Assembly (NCBI GenBank): GCA_019096065.1
Contig: JAGUCH010000001.1
Coordinates: forward strand, 2,666,001 to 2,730,000
Origin: Paracyclopina nana
Lineage: Eukaryota; Arthropoda; Copepoda; Cyclopoida; Cyclopettidae
DNA: 64,000 nt
Direction of reading: 5' to 3'
Below the pieces are notes generated by a model. That model was not told where the DNA came from and ran no database searches. It worked only from the letters and a program-made list of their open reading frames with translations. How positions within the stretch are numbered: position 1 is the first letter of the stretch; each line of letters starts with the position of its first letter. Positions 14,441 through 27,900 of this stretch are shown piece after piece. Both the position numbers and the translations under genes were made by a program.

Positions 14441-14631
14441 ATATTTTTCGAGCTGGGGCACGTAAAGTAGGGTCATTAAATAGCTGAGCGAGGATTTTAA
14501 AATGGGAAAACTCGAGCACAGCTTTACTAGCCCGAGCCTGCGAGGGCTGTAATTGTACGAGTGTTTTTCCATTTTAAAATCCGAGGTCAGCTATTTAATG
14601 ACCCGATTTTACGTGCCCCAGCTCAAAATAT
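14441..14631. repeat. Inverted repeat 2 of the cluster (about 74-bp arms)
   Basis: Arms 14441-14514 ('atatttttcgagctggggca' onward) and 14558-14631 (ending 'gccccagctcaaaatat') are reverse complements with a few mismatches or small indels, around a 43-bp loop. It begins at the base after inverted repeat 1 ends. There is no coding content. Confidence 0.9.
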
Positions 14632-14637
14632 ACAATT

Positions 14638-14722
14638 TTATATTCTGTAATACGATTTTTGAGAGCTGAGTCGGATCGGTAAACTGAATTATTGCACGAG
14701 GAAATCGTATTACAGTATATAA
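14638..14722. repeat. Inverted repeat 3 of the cluster (21-bp arms)
   Basis: Arms 14638-14658 ('ttatattctgtaatacgatt' plus one t) and 14702-14722 are reverse complements with one mismatch, around a 43-bp loop. It lies 6 bp from inverted repeat 2. Confidence 0.8.
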
Positions 14723-17700
14723 AAAAAGACAATTTATCTAGCTTCGCTTTTTTCCCGGCTATAAGAAAACATCTGCGTAATTTCTGTTCTAAAGCTTGCT
14801 TTGTACATATAGCGCAATTAGCGTAAGTGCCTAATATTGAACGGCCTCTTCATTAGTTAATAGACATTTTGTAAGCTAAGTAGGGTACTGATTCATTCCA
14901 TATCCTTCTGGGTACATTCAACGTTGCTTCATTTAAGCCAGGCCTGATTCTAATTGTATCATCATGTTTTCCTCATAAATCACCACAAAAGACTCGAAAG
15001 CTCCTTACAGTAAGCCGGACTCGGCCATCCAATAGACAGAAAGTTGTTGATTCTGCCTAACTGTCTTTTACGCGTACTTTAATTTAAATTGAGTCTTTTT
15101 ATTAATATGGTTTATTAATTTCGAAAACAAAGTAGTGAATCAAAAGTGAAATAGTCCATTCAAAATTGACTTAATGAAGTTCCCTTAAAAGTTTGCTTAT
15201 GTGATAGGAAAAATAACCTTCACATTGTATTATGAGGGGCTACACAGTAGTTTCGACATCATATAGTTTATTGTGAAAGGTGAATCAAGCGTGAATGATT
15301 GACTCTCAAGGGAAGCTTTCCATCCTTGAAAGTATGGTGACTTCTAAAGGCTTTAGTTCGCAAAATGACTCCTAAAAGACAGGCAGTAATTTGATATTCT
15401 GATATAAACGCTAAGTTTTTGGTGCACGGTTACAGTTTGCTGTTCTCTTGTGGCAATTGTGGCTCAAATTAGCATATGTACAAGCAGTAAGTATATTCGT
15501 TCAGCATCGATGAGGGCAGTCTAGGGCCTCTCTTTGGTTGCTACTTTTTTGCTCATTAAAAATAAGAAATGGGCTTAATGAAGGAAAGTAGTTAGCATTC
15601 CAAAATAGCTGTAGGCTAAACCACACAGTAATCGCTAGTCCTCTTAGGAAATCACGTTTCACGGCAAAGTTTTCCTTTTGAAAAAAAGCCTGTTGGCCAG
15701 CTTACAAATTACTTGTCACTCGACCTCCAAGTTTGTGACAGACAAAGTTCTTCTCGCCTGGAATGTTTAAACGATAGCGTCCGATTTTGGGCCTTTTCGT
15801 AATGGAGAAATTACACATTTCATCGCTTCTCACATAAGAGTTTTGCAGCTTGTATGCGATCGTTATGATAAAGGTAGGCAATATTACACATGAAATGCAT
15901 CAATCAACCCATAATGATATTGGTGCTATATCTATTCGCTCACACCTTTGTAGCTATGACACCACTTCTTTATTTTCATATAGCTGCCTGATCACGACCA
16001 TATAGTATCAAAATTATCCTAGCTTTCTCCACACTTCATTTATGTGCCTTCTTCGAGGCTGCATAATTAATTCCCGGAGACGAACTCGAAATTTTGGAAT
16101 CTGAATGTAGCGTTTCAAGCTGGCACAAATTAGCAAAGAGCGGGGAAATAATTTGGTTAGTAAACGTAGAAAAGATGTCACTATGTAGATATTCTATGCA
16201 ATCTTGGCAGAAAATTGCGAGGAATGCAGAAATCGATCAAAAAATTTTTTTACAGATAGGCGCGGGTTACGAGGACACAACATGCTGTGAATACGTAAGT
16301 GTGTACTGCCAATGTCAAAAAAAATACTCCTACATCTTAATGCAACCTCTTTTTCGAGGCATTTGCTCATCTTTGGTCACGAGACCTGGCATGGACAATG
16401 ACCATTAAGACAATGCAAGAATAGATCGAATTGTGCTTCTTGGGCGAGGCATACGGCACATTTTCACAAACCACTTAGTAAAAAAAAAAGAGAGAGAAAG
16501 GAGAGCGTTTCATGGAGGTAATTTAATTTTCTTCGAAGCATGGCAGAATTTGAGCCAACACAAAGGATATGAGGAGTTGTTACATACGTCATCAGTTGGC
16601 CGTTAGCAAACTTGTGTTTTACGTGGACATCTCACCGCAACTTTTTGGCAAGTTGAAACACCAGGAAAATTTCAAAAACTGCCAAAAGAACTACCAAAGG
16701 CTATTGCTGTCGGCCATAACCTTCAATTTTCAGGATCAGCTTTAACTGAGACTTACTCCCGATTAAAAAAAGGAATGATTTTATTCTTGTTGATCCACTT
16801 GAATATCGCCTTCGAATTGTGGCTACATGCTGTGGGAATCCCGTAATTCAATGATAAAAGCCCTTTTTCATCTTATTTCTTAATGCCAAAAAGTGAGGTC
16901 AAGTGGCAAAAGTCTTGTACGTAGCATGGCACAAAAGATAAAAAGGTAGGGCCGTGACCACCGGAGTCCCATGTGAAGTCTCATCTTTCTTTTTTAAAGT
17001 CCACAGAGAAAATCTTGACTTTTCAGGCCTGAGTCACGCGGCGGCCAGTAGTGGAAGTAAGAGGATTTTTATTTTATGTTGGAAGTTGTTACATCCCTCA
17101 GTGTGTGTGTGCGCGTGCTGTATTTCATACTCTATTCTATATTATGAGAGAAAGCTTTTAGCAGCAACCACAGAGCTCCTCAGTGTGCAGTCTATTAATC
17201 AGCCATTTTTTGGCCCATAAATGGTTTCTTGGTTTTCCCATGGTTTTGTTCATAGTCTCCCAATTGCTGCAGCATCTGAGAACTAATCCAGCTCTTTTTC
17301 ATTTTCCTATATATATATACTGCAATATACTGTAGTGAACCAGCGGTTTCGCAAAAGCATTGCAGAGTTCATCTTTTTTATGGGCGAGCTATAATGAGCC
17401 ATTCCCATGAAATGAATTTTGGTTCAATCTCAACTAGCTTTCTAAGAATGCCCTCTTACTTCCGAGAAAAAAATGTGGAAAGTCCTCGAGGCCTTGCAAA
17501 TTGGCGAAAATTCTAGTTTGGACAAAACATCGATATATTGAACTTGTCCACTCAAGGGAGGACTTTTTTGTATCTACAATGAGCCTGAAATATCGTATAG
17601 GCAATTGAATATCCTACAACTTGAGTGCAAATAAAAAGCCAACTTTTGGCAAGAACAAGTTTTCTTTTCTTGCCCCTTCTTTTGATCATTACCTTCTCTT

Positions 17701-19536
17701 CAATTTGCTCGAAAAGTTGCCCACTTTACGTACTTTGTTAAAAGTGCCACAACACAACTGCTACAATGCTATTTTCCCTTTGCCAACTTTCCCCTAGGCA
17801 AAAAATACATTAGCACAACTAGCTCTTAATCATGAAGCTCTTTCGCAAGCTCTGATCAGGTTTTGTGGAGAGCCCTAAGATGATTAAGTCGCCGCACAAA
17901 AGACATCATTAGCCTAATTAAAAAGCATCCTAGCGACTATAAAAGGGTTTGTCGTAATGCCAAGAGTGTACTCCACAAATGACGCTAATAATATGTTTAT
18001 TAGCTGGTACACTGTCAATGCCAATACTTTGCTTTTTATGTGTGCACTTTTCACGTCAGAAGGGATAAATACTTTAGCAGTGTATGCAGATGAGTATGAT
18101 GAATCACGAGCCCCGCGAGCCCCATCAATCTGATGGATACTGACGGAAGTGACCTCAAGCAAAGACTGATATACAAGCTTTTTTTCGAGTTGCTCCCCAT
18201 GGTGTAAAAAGGATGAATGAGAGTGCCTGTTCACGGTCTATCGGTGCTGAGATGGGCACGCAAATTACATTTGATAAGCCTTACTACGAAAGCTATTAGA
18301 AAAGTTGCCGTATTTGTTAATATAGTCTTTCTCTCAGCTATTCGCAGCTGGTGAGAACAAAAAGTTTTACATCTCAATAAACACTGGCTCACTGAGAGTG
18401 CCAAACCACTAAGACGAAGAAGATTGATTGCAAACAAAACTTCTAATTTATGTTCCACAGAGTAAAAAGTTTTCTGAAGCGAAAGTAATAAACACAGGAG
18501 CTGCATGCTGCTGAGGAATTGCATCTTTCCAAAAAAAAAAGAGGCAAGAGAGAATGGGAAGTTTCAAGGTCATTTCTCATGAAGTAAAATATTACAAATC
18601 GCAATTTGCTGTTCCCAGTAGCTATTTCAGCTTGATGCTTAAGCTTGCGAAATAGTACAACAAAAAAGGCTCTGCTGCACGGATTTGATTTGCAAAAAGT
18701 GCTCTCGTGAAAGCAAATGCTGCGTACTCAATTGCTCGTCCTTCGATCTGTCAAAATGTAAAGGGGCCCCGCAGAATATATGAAGAAGCCACAGAGAGTA
18801 CACAAAAACATTTTAATAATAGAAAGCTATTTGGTTTCTGACTGCAGTAAGGCTATATTTCTGTTGCTCCATTAAATACCAAGTCATTCCAAAGTTTTGA
18901 TTCTTGGCACAGATTCCAGCACTGTTAACGGCAATACTTCACCAACAGCAGGCAGTCAAGGTCCCTATTAGGAAAGAAATTAATGCATATAAAAGTTGTT
19001 CGCTACAACGCAGTAGCAGCTTTAAAAGAAGTAGTGGAAAAGAAAGCTACAACGAGCTCTTCTAATGAAGCATCAAAACATCTTCAACAGGCCGACAAAC
19101 AATTACGCTTACAATGTTTCTTTGCATGCATGGCATGCCACTAACTATGCTTTACAGAGTATGCGAGTGTCTTCGCTGAAAAATGGACTGCAGGAACGAA
19201 ACAGACAATAGTGACCTTCGCTGGGTGAAAAATCGATCATTTTTTATTTACTGATGTGTGTGCCTCGACAACCTGATCATAAATGTTACATGATGAAGGC
19301 AATTTATGGAGGAATATCACATGCAACGACTTTCATATGATTGCATGGAATTCGGAGAACAAACACCTTCATGCAAAGTAGGGGGGTTCCCCTTGGGACT
19401 CTCAGTCATCAGATCTTTCTGGAGAAGCTCTTCTCCACCACTAGTACTACTACTAGAGCGCCATGCCCAAATCTGAGGACGTAAAAGGGGGCAAAAGTTT
19501 AATGCTGCTGCCAACTACAGCTGAGGCTAACTCAAT

Positions 19537-19974
19537 TTAGAGATCTCCAGCCATTGGACTAAGGCCAACTATGCTTGTGCTTGGAGTAATATTCGTCATT
19601 TGTTTCCTCCCAAGCATTTTCGAAGAGGAAGAAGTGACACTACTTCTACTATGTGATTCTTCGCAGTAGACAAGCACATGACAAAAAAAGCCAACAAAAG
19701 TCTTTTGCAAGCTGAATAGACAATGGAGTGCAAGGACAAAAGCACCACCATCCACCTTGGGAGGCTTACTATGAAACCCAAAATTTTGCCTACCTTTCAT
19801 AAGCCAGCAGTTCATTCCATCCTCACACTTGTTTTGACGCAGTTGATCTGCCTCAGACACAAATTCTCTTGGCTGAGCCTTGCACAATGGCCTTGGCTCA
19901 CTTGTGTCCTCTTTTGCCTCAGCAGCCCATTTTTTGCCATGATAGCCATCTTTTGCACTTTCAACTTCTTTCAT
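19537..19974 (-). CDS. Doubtful small gene of unknown function
   Basis: An ATG-initiated open frame of 145 codons follows a good acceptor (CTTTTTCAG) on the minus strand 14 bases before the ATG. The first 60 residues are charged and mixed in composition. A donor-like AAAG|GTAGGC sits at 19794, and an acceptor-like site lies near 19664, before a serine-rich tail (SHSRSSVTSSSS), so the middle hydrophobic part may be an intron. I recognise no family. Composition is more protein-like than most open frames in this gene-poor region, but it may still be chance. Confidence 0.22.
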   Translation of the reverse strand: MKEVESAKDGYHGKKWAAEAKEDTSEPRPLCKAQPREFVSEADQLRQNKCEDGMNCWLMKGRQNFGFHSKPPKVDGGAFVLALHCLFSLQKTFVGFFCHVLVYCEESHSRSSVTSSSSKMLGRKQMTNITPSTSIVGLSPMAGDL

Positions 19975-22900
19975 TATATGCTAAAAGGCTGAAAAAGAAT
20001 GGTGAAATTTCTAAGAAAGCAAAATAGTGGTGGTGGTGATGATGGCTTCTATGCATTTTTATGTTGTCTGCTTTGTGCTGCTGCCTTTCTCCCCTCCCAG
20101 CTTTTATCTTGAAAAGTGAAAAAAGGTGAGTGTTCTTGTTTCATTAAATTGCTTCAGGCGAAATACCAGCTTCTGATTAGCAAAGAGCCCCTAGCATCAG
20201 ATGGATCCTTTAAAGTTTTCTATAAACATGAATAACTCCCATGAGGCCTCGTTGGAGAATATGGAGCCCTACATAAAACTACTGCACTGACAAAAATGCC
20301 ACCGAAATGAGAAAATTAAGGAATGAGCTTTTGAATTGGAATGCTAAGTGAGCTTACGCACCATCTTAAAAATTGCTGACAAAGCCTTAGCCAAGTTGGT
20401 GAGGATGTAGAGCTCTTGGATTTTTTTCATTACCGGCACACAATTCAAACAACTCGCGAAAACAGAAAAAAGCGCTTATTTTCATCTAACCTTCTTCTTT
20501 TGCCCAACACAGTCCCAGCAAACCGACAAAATTGCCTTTATTTTGATTCCGTCGTCAGAACAATGAGTCTGAAAGCGTATTCTGGCATTTTTTAGTTTGT
20601 TTTGATTGTATTCGCGGTAGCAGCACTAGCAGCTGTGTTTACTAATGTAAACAATAATAAGCGAAAAGTGTTAAACTCTCTAGTTCTCGATCACCTCTCT
20701 TTCAAGCTGGCTTTTCGAGTTAACTTTCGGCGTCTTTCTGAAAATTCAGTCTAAGCCCGATTTCCACGTGGAAACTGTAAGTTCGTCTGCATTGCAAAGA
20801 GCTATTGTAAGCAATTTTAGAATTCTTCATAGGCCGAAATTGAAAAAAGCCATTAATAAGGATCCATCTTGGCCTCAGAATTGACCGCGCTGCATCATGG
20901 AGATTAACTCGAGGCTGCGAGCTCACAAATCCTGGTCGTTAAGATGCGACGTGAACCATAAGATTCTGGAAGGATACGGTTGAAGGACGCAATTGACTTC
21001 AGCTATAACACACCGTGATAGACAATATGGACATTATTTTCTGCTGAACGACGTAGGTAAATATGCCTACATTTGCAGGTGCAATTTCAACATCACTGTC
21101 TAGCCAACATTTAATGTAGGCTGTGAAGGCCGAGTTTGTCAAATCATCTCCAAGATTTATTGGTCTGGTCTCTTAACTTCATTCCTAGTAATCATGTTTC
21201 AAAGCTAACTTTGACATTCACTTTTTATAAGGGAGGCTTTTTTAGAGCTGTCACGTTTTCTGGCAAAGATTGAACGTTACTTTTTAGGTATTACAATTAT
21301 CATAACAATAATGGATGACTGCAGAAGAGGAGGTTTTCCTATGAAAAAGAGAAAAAGAGCTACACCAAGCAATTTTTGGAACTCTTTTAAAGCATTTCTG
21401 AAATAATTTTCAATTTCTTGCTTTTCATCCTGCTCATGCTAAATGATAATTGAATTACGCTTCTATGATGGGTAACTTTAATGTCAGAGTTTCAGGATGC
21501 TCGCCTCCTTCCTCGATGCTGAGCTGGTCTTTTCACTACCTACTGTCAACAGCCTCGTTTTTTTCCATTTTGACTCGGTGGAGATTGCATAAGCATACCC
21601 ATCAGTTGCGTAATTGACCTGGACATCACTCGAACTTGACAACACCCAAGGGATCATCCCAGCTTACTACATTTTCAATGCACTGATTTCAAGAGCATCA
21701 TTTGCTCAAATGGGCTCAACTAGATTTTTTTCCCAGAGTTGACGGAGGTACGGTATGATTAATCATATGCAGGACAAGAGTACGATTAATTGATTTTGTT
21801 TTATTTAGTAGATTCATGAAAGTCGTTCAACTGGGTGTAGTGGATCCGTTCGTGAAAGACCCGTCGTTCCTTGTTGCTATCGAAGGCCACGACGAGGCCT
21901 GATTTTTCTCTACGCTCTCACTCTGCCAAAGCGCCGCTGAGTCGCTGGGAAAAATACTGAAAAGCTTTCATACTACGGCGGATCATATCGGAGGACGCAC
22001 CCGAGGAAGAATTACCAGGTAAGATAGATTATTAAAACAAAATTAGCTCGGTAGGTAATGTTAGTCAAATCCAACTTTGAATGTATGAAATGTTTGCTTT
22101 TCATGAAGTTTAGTGCGAAAACCATGCGGTAATCTGAGTTCAATGGGGAAAACTGCTTCTTCTCCAGTTTCTTCCTTGAGGTCTGTAGCAACACGTCCGG
22201 AAGAACTTTTAAAATAAGTTACGATCTTTGTGCCACTGGATTCTTTTGAAGTCCTGCCATTTATTCATAGTCCTTTTGGGCTTCCTCCTTTATCAGGGTC
22301 AACTCTCAGAAATGCCAAGCATGGAATGTCTACGAGACAGACATTTGTGACAGAAACAACGGCAGAATTCTTTTTTTGTGTGCCAGCTAAAAGGCCAAGT
22401 TTGATTAAGGCAACTTTTCACAGATTTTACCATCTGCACCTTACATTTAAGAAAAGCTAATTTGGTTCAAATGCAGCTTTTCCCCATCTGGTAGCTTTGG
22501 AAAGTACGCTCGCATGTTTCTCATGTCTGTAGCATCCGTTTTTTATCTAGCCGCAAGAAGGCGTCTGGGTTTTTTTATATTTTATTTCTGGTTTTTGGTT
22601 CAGTAAATGATAGAATGGAGAATGGACTCCTATCTTTGGCGTTCCTGAATTTCTTTATTTCTCTGTGGCTGCGCCAAAAACAGCTTTTTTCAAAGCCCGC
22701 AATCATATTTTTTTGGACGGCGGATATTTTCTCTTGTATTGGTAATCACCTTGGGGAAGACGAAAAAACAATACTCGATTTTCTGCCTGACATCTTGTTA
22801 CGAATCTGAAACAGAAGTCTCCTCTCATCCAGAAGCCTCTCTAGTTATACATATGCCTGTGTTACACATGTGTTGCTTTACGTTAATGCCACTGATTGTG

Positions 22901-24893
22901 CATCCAATTAACGACATAGCAAATTCGAACCAATTGTTCGGCAATTATAGCGGAAGAGAGCATTATAGGGAACTCTTGTAAAAAACTAGTCCTTTGATGA
23001 AATTAAGAGCCGAAATTATTGCCTCTAAAAGCCTTCTATCGTTCCACATATAAATGAAAAGGCGTTTCAATGTGATTATCGCGATTGGTGTATGGTTATA
23101 CTCTGGTAAAATACTTCTTAATAGAGCCTATCGGGCTCGTTTCTCTGGCTATGAAGAACTTGTTCAATGGGAGTTTTCCATGAATCGTGATAACTTTGAC
23201 TGTCATTGTTCATTGGCGTGGGCCTTGTTAGGCCTCACTACATCGTCTTCGTTTAGTGATGCAACGCAGTAACGTTCTTTTTAACATTTTTAGACTATTC
23301 TAGAATTGGAAGATATTTGGCTATTCGAGCTGTTCCCTTATTTGTTTATTATGTCAGGCCTCCTCGGGAGAGGCTAAAAGCTAAAATCTGTGAAAAAACT
23401 AGCTTTCAGCCAGGTAGCTCTGACATTCTGCATTCATCTTGTTGTTGTTGTGGTAAATAGCCACTACATCACGGAAAATGAAAACGTACCCAGTTTGAGG
23501 CTGGAACCTGTAAGTTCACCTCTTTAAACCTGCTTGATATGCACAAGATTGGCACGCAGCATAGAATTGGCTACTCCCACCGAAGCTTTTGTGTACGCAA
23601 CAGCAATTGATTTCTGTGCTAGTGAAATGTCAAAGCATGATCTGAGCAACTACGGTAGGAATTATTGAATTTTAAATGCAAAAGCCATTTGGTTTCAATT
23701 AATATACGAATATGCCCGCATTGACTGTACCGTTTTCTGTGGTGTACTTATCATGATCTTGAGTGTACTTTTAAAAATTAAATATGCTGATAATTGCTTT
23801 CCCCTCTGGCAATGCCCTTTTGGCATTCAAATATGCTACAAAATATCACTATTTTCAAGATCGTAATCAAGATTGAAGCGAAATTATTTTAATGCTGAAG
23901 GAAACTGGAGAGTCTAGAAAGCTTGGTTAGGCTATGAAAAGAATATTTTTTGCTCGTCGCCTAGCTCAGCAGTTTGATAAATATGTTTTTTTCTGGCATC
24001 CTTTCGAGCATTCAATTCGATATTTTTGTAACCACATTTGGAAAGCTGGGGGAAATTGCCATGAAAAGGACGGTTGCGCAAAAAATCTCATTTTTATTTA
24101 TTCATGAACTTGGGTGCCTTTTTTTCTGCTCGAAACCATTTGCAGTTTGCCTGACTTTCATTTATTTTAAATACAGCCCTCATTACGCTAGTTGACGACC
24201 TTGCAAAGTTAGATCTGGCGATATGCCCGTATCTCCTCGTGAACTGCGTCATGCAATAAACTTTGGCAATATATGGAAAAATAGATACTTTCTGGCAAGC
24301 AGGTTCGGTTTCTTTCTGTCTGTGCCTTCGTGCAAAAGCACCACGTTAATTTGCATATGCTTGGTTACATTCTCGATACTAATACAATGGGCATCTGGAC
24401 GAAAGGAAAGCCTTCATTCAATGTCCTTGCGCTAATGCTTAAATTATACAGGCCTGCCTTTAAAGGTTAATTTTTATGACTTTTTTGGTGCGGCCTCAGT
24501 GGCTTGCATAACTCTACTTCGTTGTTTGAGCAACTTTTGCTTGATAGAGTTTTAAGTAAATGAAATGCTCAAATACAGGTTTTTAGCCCAACTAGTGGCA
24601 CACTGCGCTAAGCTGTGTTACGAAAGAGCGGCTTACCTGAACTCTCGATGCGTAACACGCTGTGCGGCTGAAATTAACTTTCAAAGTTTTCTAACTGCAT
24701 TAGAAGGAGACTACTACGCTTTAAATTAGATATGATCTAATTAGAAGGAGACTGCTTCGCTTTAAATTAGATATGATCTATAATAAATGAGCTACAATCC
24801 CGCGACTGGAAGAGATCTTAATTCAACCTAATGACTTGTAAATGATCGGTCTTTTTCTTGATACATTTCTACATATCCTTCTCTTCCTTTCAG
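19975..24893. other. Intergenic DNA and putative 5' region of the GPCR gene
   Basis: No supportable coding exon. Short open frames lack splice context and family resemblance. A strong polypyrimidine tract and acceptor (ctcttcctttcag, ending 24893) stands 13 bases before the GPCR start codon, so at least one non-coding 5' exon of that gene probably lies in this stretch. Confidence 0.5.
24700..24781. repeat. 41-bp tandem duplication upstream of the GPCR
   Basis: Two adjacent copies, 24700-24740 and 24741-24781, of a unit beginning 'ttagaaggagact' and containing 'ctttaaattagatatgatct'. They differ at only a few bases. It lies about 125 bp before the GPCR start codon, inside the presumed 5' UTR intron. 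Confidence 0.85.
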
Positions 24894-24906
24894 AAAGCTT
24901 ACCGCA

Positions 24907-27900
24907 ATGGAGGGCTCCGCAGGAAACGATACATATCCTCTATTTTCCAATGATTCCATGGGCTCCCTTCTGGACGAAGATGGCGAGCCGCTGGATTGTC
25001 CAGATTACAGCAAAGAAACGGCCCGCTTTCTTGAAAAATTTGCATTTTGGACTGAAGGCGTCGTCCTGTGTGCCATCGCAGTCCCTGGCATCTTTGGCAA
25101 TGCCCTCAGTTCGTATATATTGGCTGGGAAGTCGATGAGAAACTCCTTCAACTTGCTTCTGATCGCGTTGGCCGTAATTGACAACACTTACCTCTTTTGT
25201 GCCATTTTGGAGAGCTGTCGGAAACGGTTCCATTTGCAGACTGACCTGCACATCCTTCTGTTTCCGTACTTTTTGTACCCGTTGCATATGATGGCCATGA
25301 CTGGTTCGATCCTCATGACAGTTGCAATTGCCCTGGAAAGATACAACGCCGTTCATTGGCCAATCAGCTATAGCCAGGTAATTTTTCAGCATTGAGGCTG
25401 TGGAAGCCAAGAAAGCTTATTTTTTCCTGGTGCTTTAATTTGACTGATGCCTCGGTTGTTTTGATATAGCTTTTACCCTTAAAAACACACGGAGAGGAGC
25501 TCTGGTCAATTAGTAGAAGTGCGCACTTTGTTCTTCTCTACCTCTGTCAGTTTAGCAATCTAAGTGGGGAAAAAGTGCGAGCTGTCTAGACGCATTTGTG
25601 TGGCAAATGTGTAGTAAAAATGACATTTGAAAGCATTACTCAAACTTTCGAGTTGACGGCCTATTAAAATAGCTCGCGTTGCTAATGGACCCAAGAATTC
25701 GCAGCTCTATTTTTTGCGCATAAATCACTGCTAGTAGCTCTATTTTTTGCCGAGCAATTTTCTCGTCGGCCCTCCAAAATGTTCAAAGGAAAAATTGGAA
25801 AACAATCAGAGGCAGGTCTTTGACTGATCAAGCGATTTTGCTGATTCACGGCCAACTGCCGAAATTGAAAGCTTGGAGATTGATCAAAAGATTAAAATGA
25901 TAGCTTACATCATCGCATGAGCATACATTAAGGTGATTATCCAGAGTTTCATGGGAAAATCGCGTTGCATATTTTCCCCTCATATGGGGAAAAGTGCTGA
26001 ATTTTGTTGCTGGTGTCATAATTTTACGCCCATTCTGAAAATAGTTCTTGGTGTACTTTGTAGAATATTCCAATTTTTTTTTCATGGCTCAGAATAATAA
26101 GGCTGGCTTCCAGGAACACATCATGTGTTGCTCTGGGTAAAATTGTTATACCTTTGTATGATTTACGAGGAGCTTCGTTTACAAAATTAACGAACCCTGT
26201 AGCGTATCGATTCTGGCCAAGCGTGATGCGTACGATGCTCTAAGAAATGGAAGCCTTTTCTGGTGCATAAAGCAGAAGCAGTTGCCTAGATTCCTTGTTG
26301 CATTAAGGCAAATGAAAAAGGCGCCTCATTCATCTGAGATTCTTACAACCTCTGCAATGCTGGTTAGTTGAGGAAGCGTTTATCAGAAAAATTCCGGGAT
26401 GCTCAACTGGTTTCTTTCTACCATTTTCCACATTATAATTATTTTCTGTGAAAAAAAATAATTAAAAATAATTGGGTAGATTTGGCTTTTGCTCAATGAG
26501 ATGATGCAACCTGTCGCAGTTGCTTTGCGCGCCAAGGAGCATGTAAACATCTTGAGCCACGAGAAAGGATAACTCATCCGAATGAAAAAAGCTTTTTAAA
26601 ACCATCATGTAAGTAGTGGTAGCCACAATAGTAGTACTTTTTGTCTCTGACGAGGGAGAACAGCTATCTTGGCGATTCGTCACGTTGATTGGCAGCTAAA
26701 AGCACTCGTGATCATCCAGCACTAAAAGCTTATTATCCAAGGGCCTCGTAGAATAGCCAGCTTTTAATTATAAGTCAATGGTAGCGCTGATAACAAGCAG
26801 TTGCCTTTTGTTGCAGACAATGAATGACTCGCGAGCCCTGAAGATTCGGGTTCTGAAGTACTTGGTGCCAGTGACAATAATCAGTATCCTCTTCAACATC
26901 ACCAAGTTCTTCGAAATCACCGTCATCTACATCCCCATCAAAATGGCACGCAACGCCACCGCTGAGCTGATCCACAACGTCACGGACCTGGTTTTGAATG
27001 TGACAACGATAGCAACCACTGAAGCGCTTAATTCGGCCAATAATGGCAACATTTCTGCCGTCGCAGAAGAGGAGACTCAATACCGAATCGGTATCAATGT
27101 CACTGCTTTTAGAACCGATCCCATCTACTCCATCAACTTCAACTGGTTCAGGTAGCAACTTTTTCCGCGACATTGTGACGTACCACGAAGCACTCTCCAT
27201 CTCCGATTTCACCTTGTCGTTCCAGGTTCATCACGATTGGGGTGATTCCATTCCTGCTCCTGGTCTACTTCAACACGCAGATTTACTTGGACATTCGAAA
27301 GCAGCGCCGTCGCAAGCGAGCTCGTGCCAAAAAGATGCCCGCTGCAGCTGCAACTCTCGTTGCCCCTGAAGTGTCTGGCGAGTCTGGAGCCGGCAAAATG
27401 GAGACTGCAATTGTCCAGGAGCAGCAAATGATGACTTCGGGTCACTTTGGCGGCTGGAGAAAGCATTTGCGGCAATTTCTGCCTCACGGCAAAAAGTCAG
27501 TCTTGGGAAGAGAGCAGAAGGAATCAATTCAGATGGTCGACTGCTGTCCTGACAAAGGCAACAAAAAGATCAAAGACAAGGCTGCTGGACGGCACCCTCG
27601 ACGCGCAGTTTTGAGGACCATGATTGAGGAAACTCAGGTATGCTTCCATATGTAGTGTATCTGTCAATGGCCTTCAAGGTGCGAGAGCTATTTTAAGGCG
27701 TCCTTAGGGAGATAAAATTGAAAAAATGCTCTCTTATGAATGCACTTTTCAATGACACTGGTGACATTCACTCAATTATAAATTGGGAATAGATTGCTTG
27801 GAGCCTTTCCAACCGATAAGCCTTTTACTCCGTTTCAACTCGCTTTCCTCGAGCTGCTGTTGAAAACTGTAATTTATCTGAGAAATGTGCGCGACAGAGG

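Larger units (their letters stand above)
11190..19536. other. Gene-poor intergenic DNA
   Basis: AT-rich DNA with only scattered short open frames that lack domain character or plausible splice partners. The one strong structure is the triple inverted-repeat cluster at 14273-14722. A TA run lies near 17310. It lies between the divergent CLCA-type gene (-) and the GPCR (+), so it could hold regulatory DNA, but no specific site could be supported. Confidence 0.5.

Noticed and set aside
16094-16408. 104-codon plus-strand open frame in the gene-poor region
   Set aside because: The open frame begins at a non-ATG codon, has no splice context and no family resemblance, and is within chance length for this much AT-rich DNA.
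17914-18524. Two long adjacent minus-strand open frames (106 and 97 codons)
   Set aside because: Composition is hydrophobic and low in complexity, there is no family match, and no splice pair joins them.
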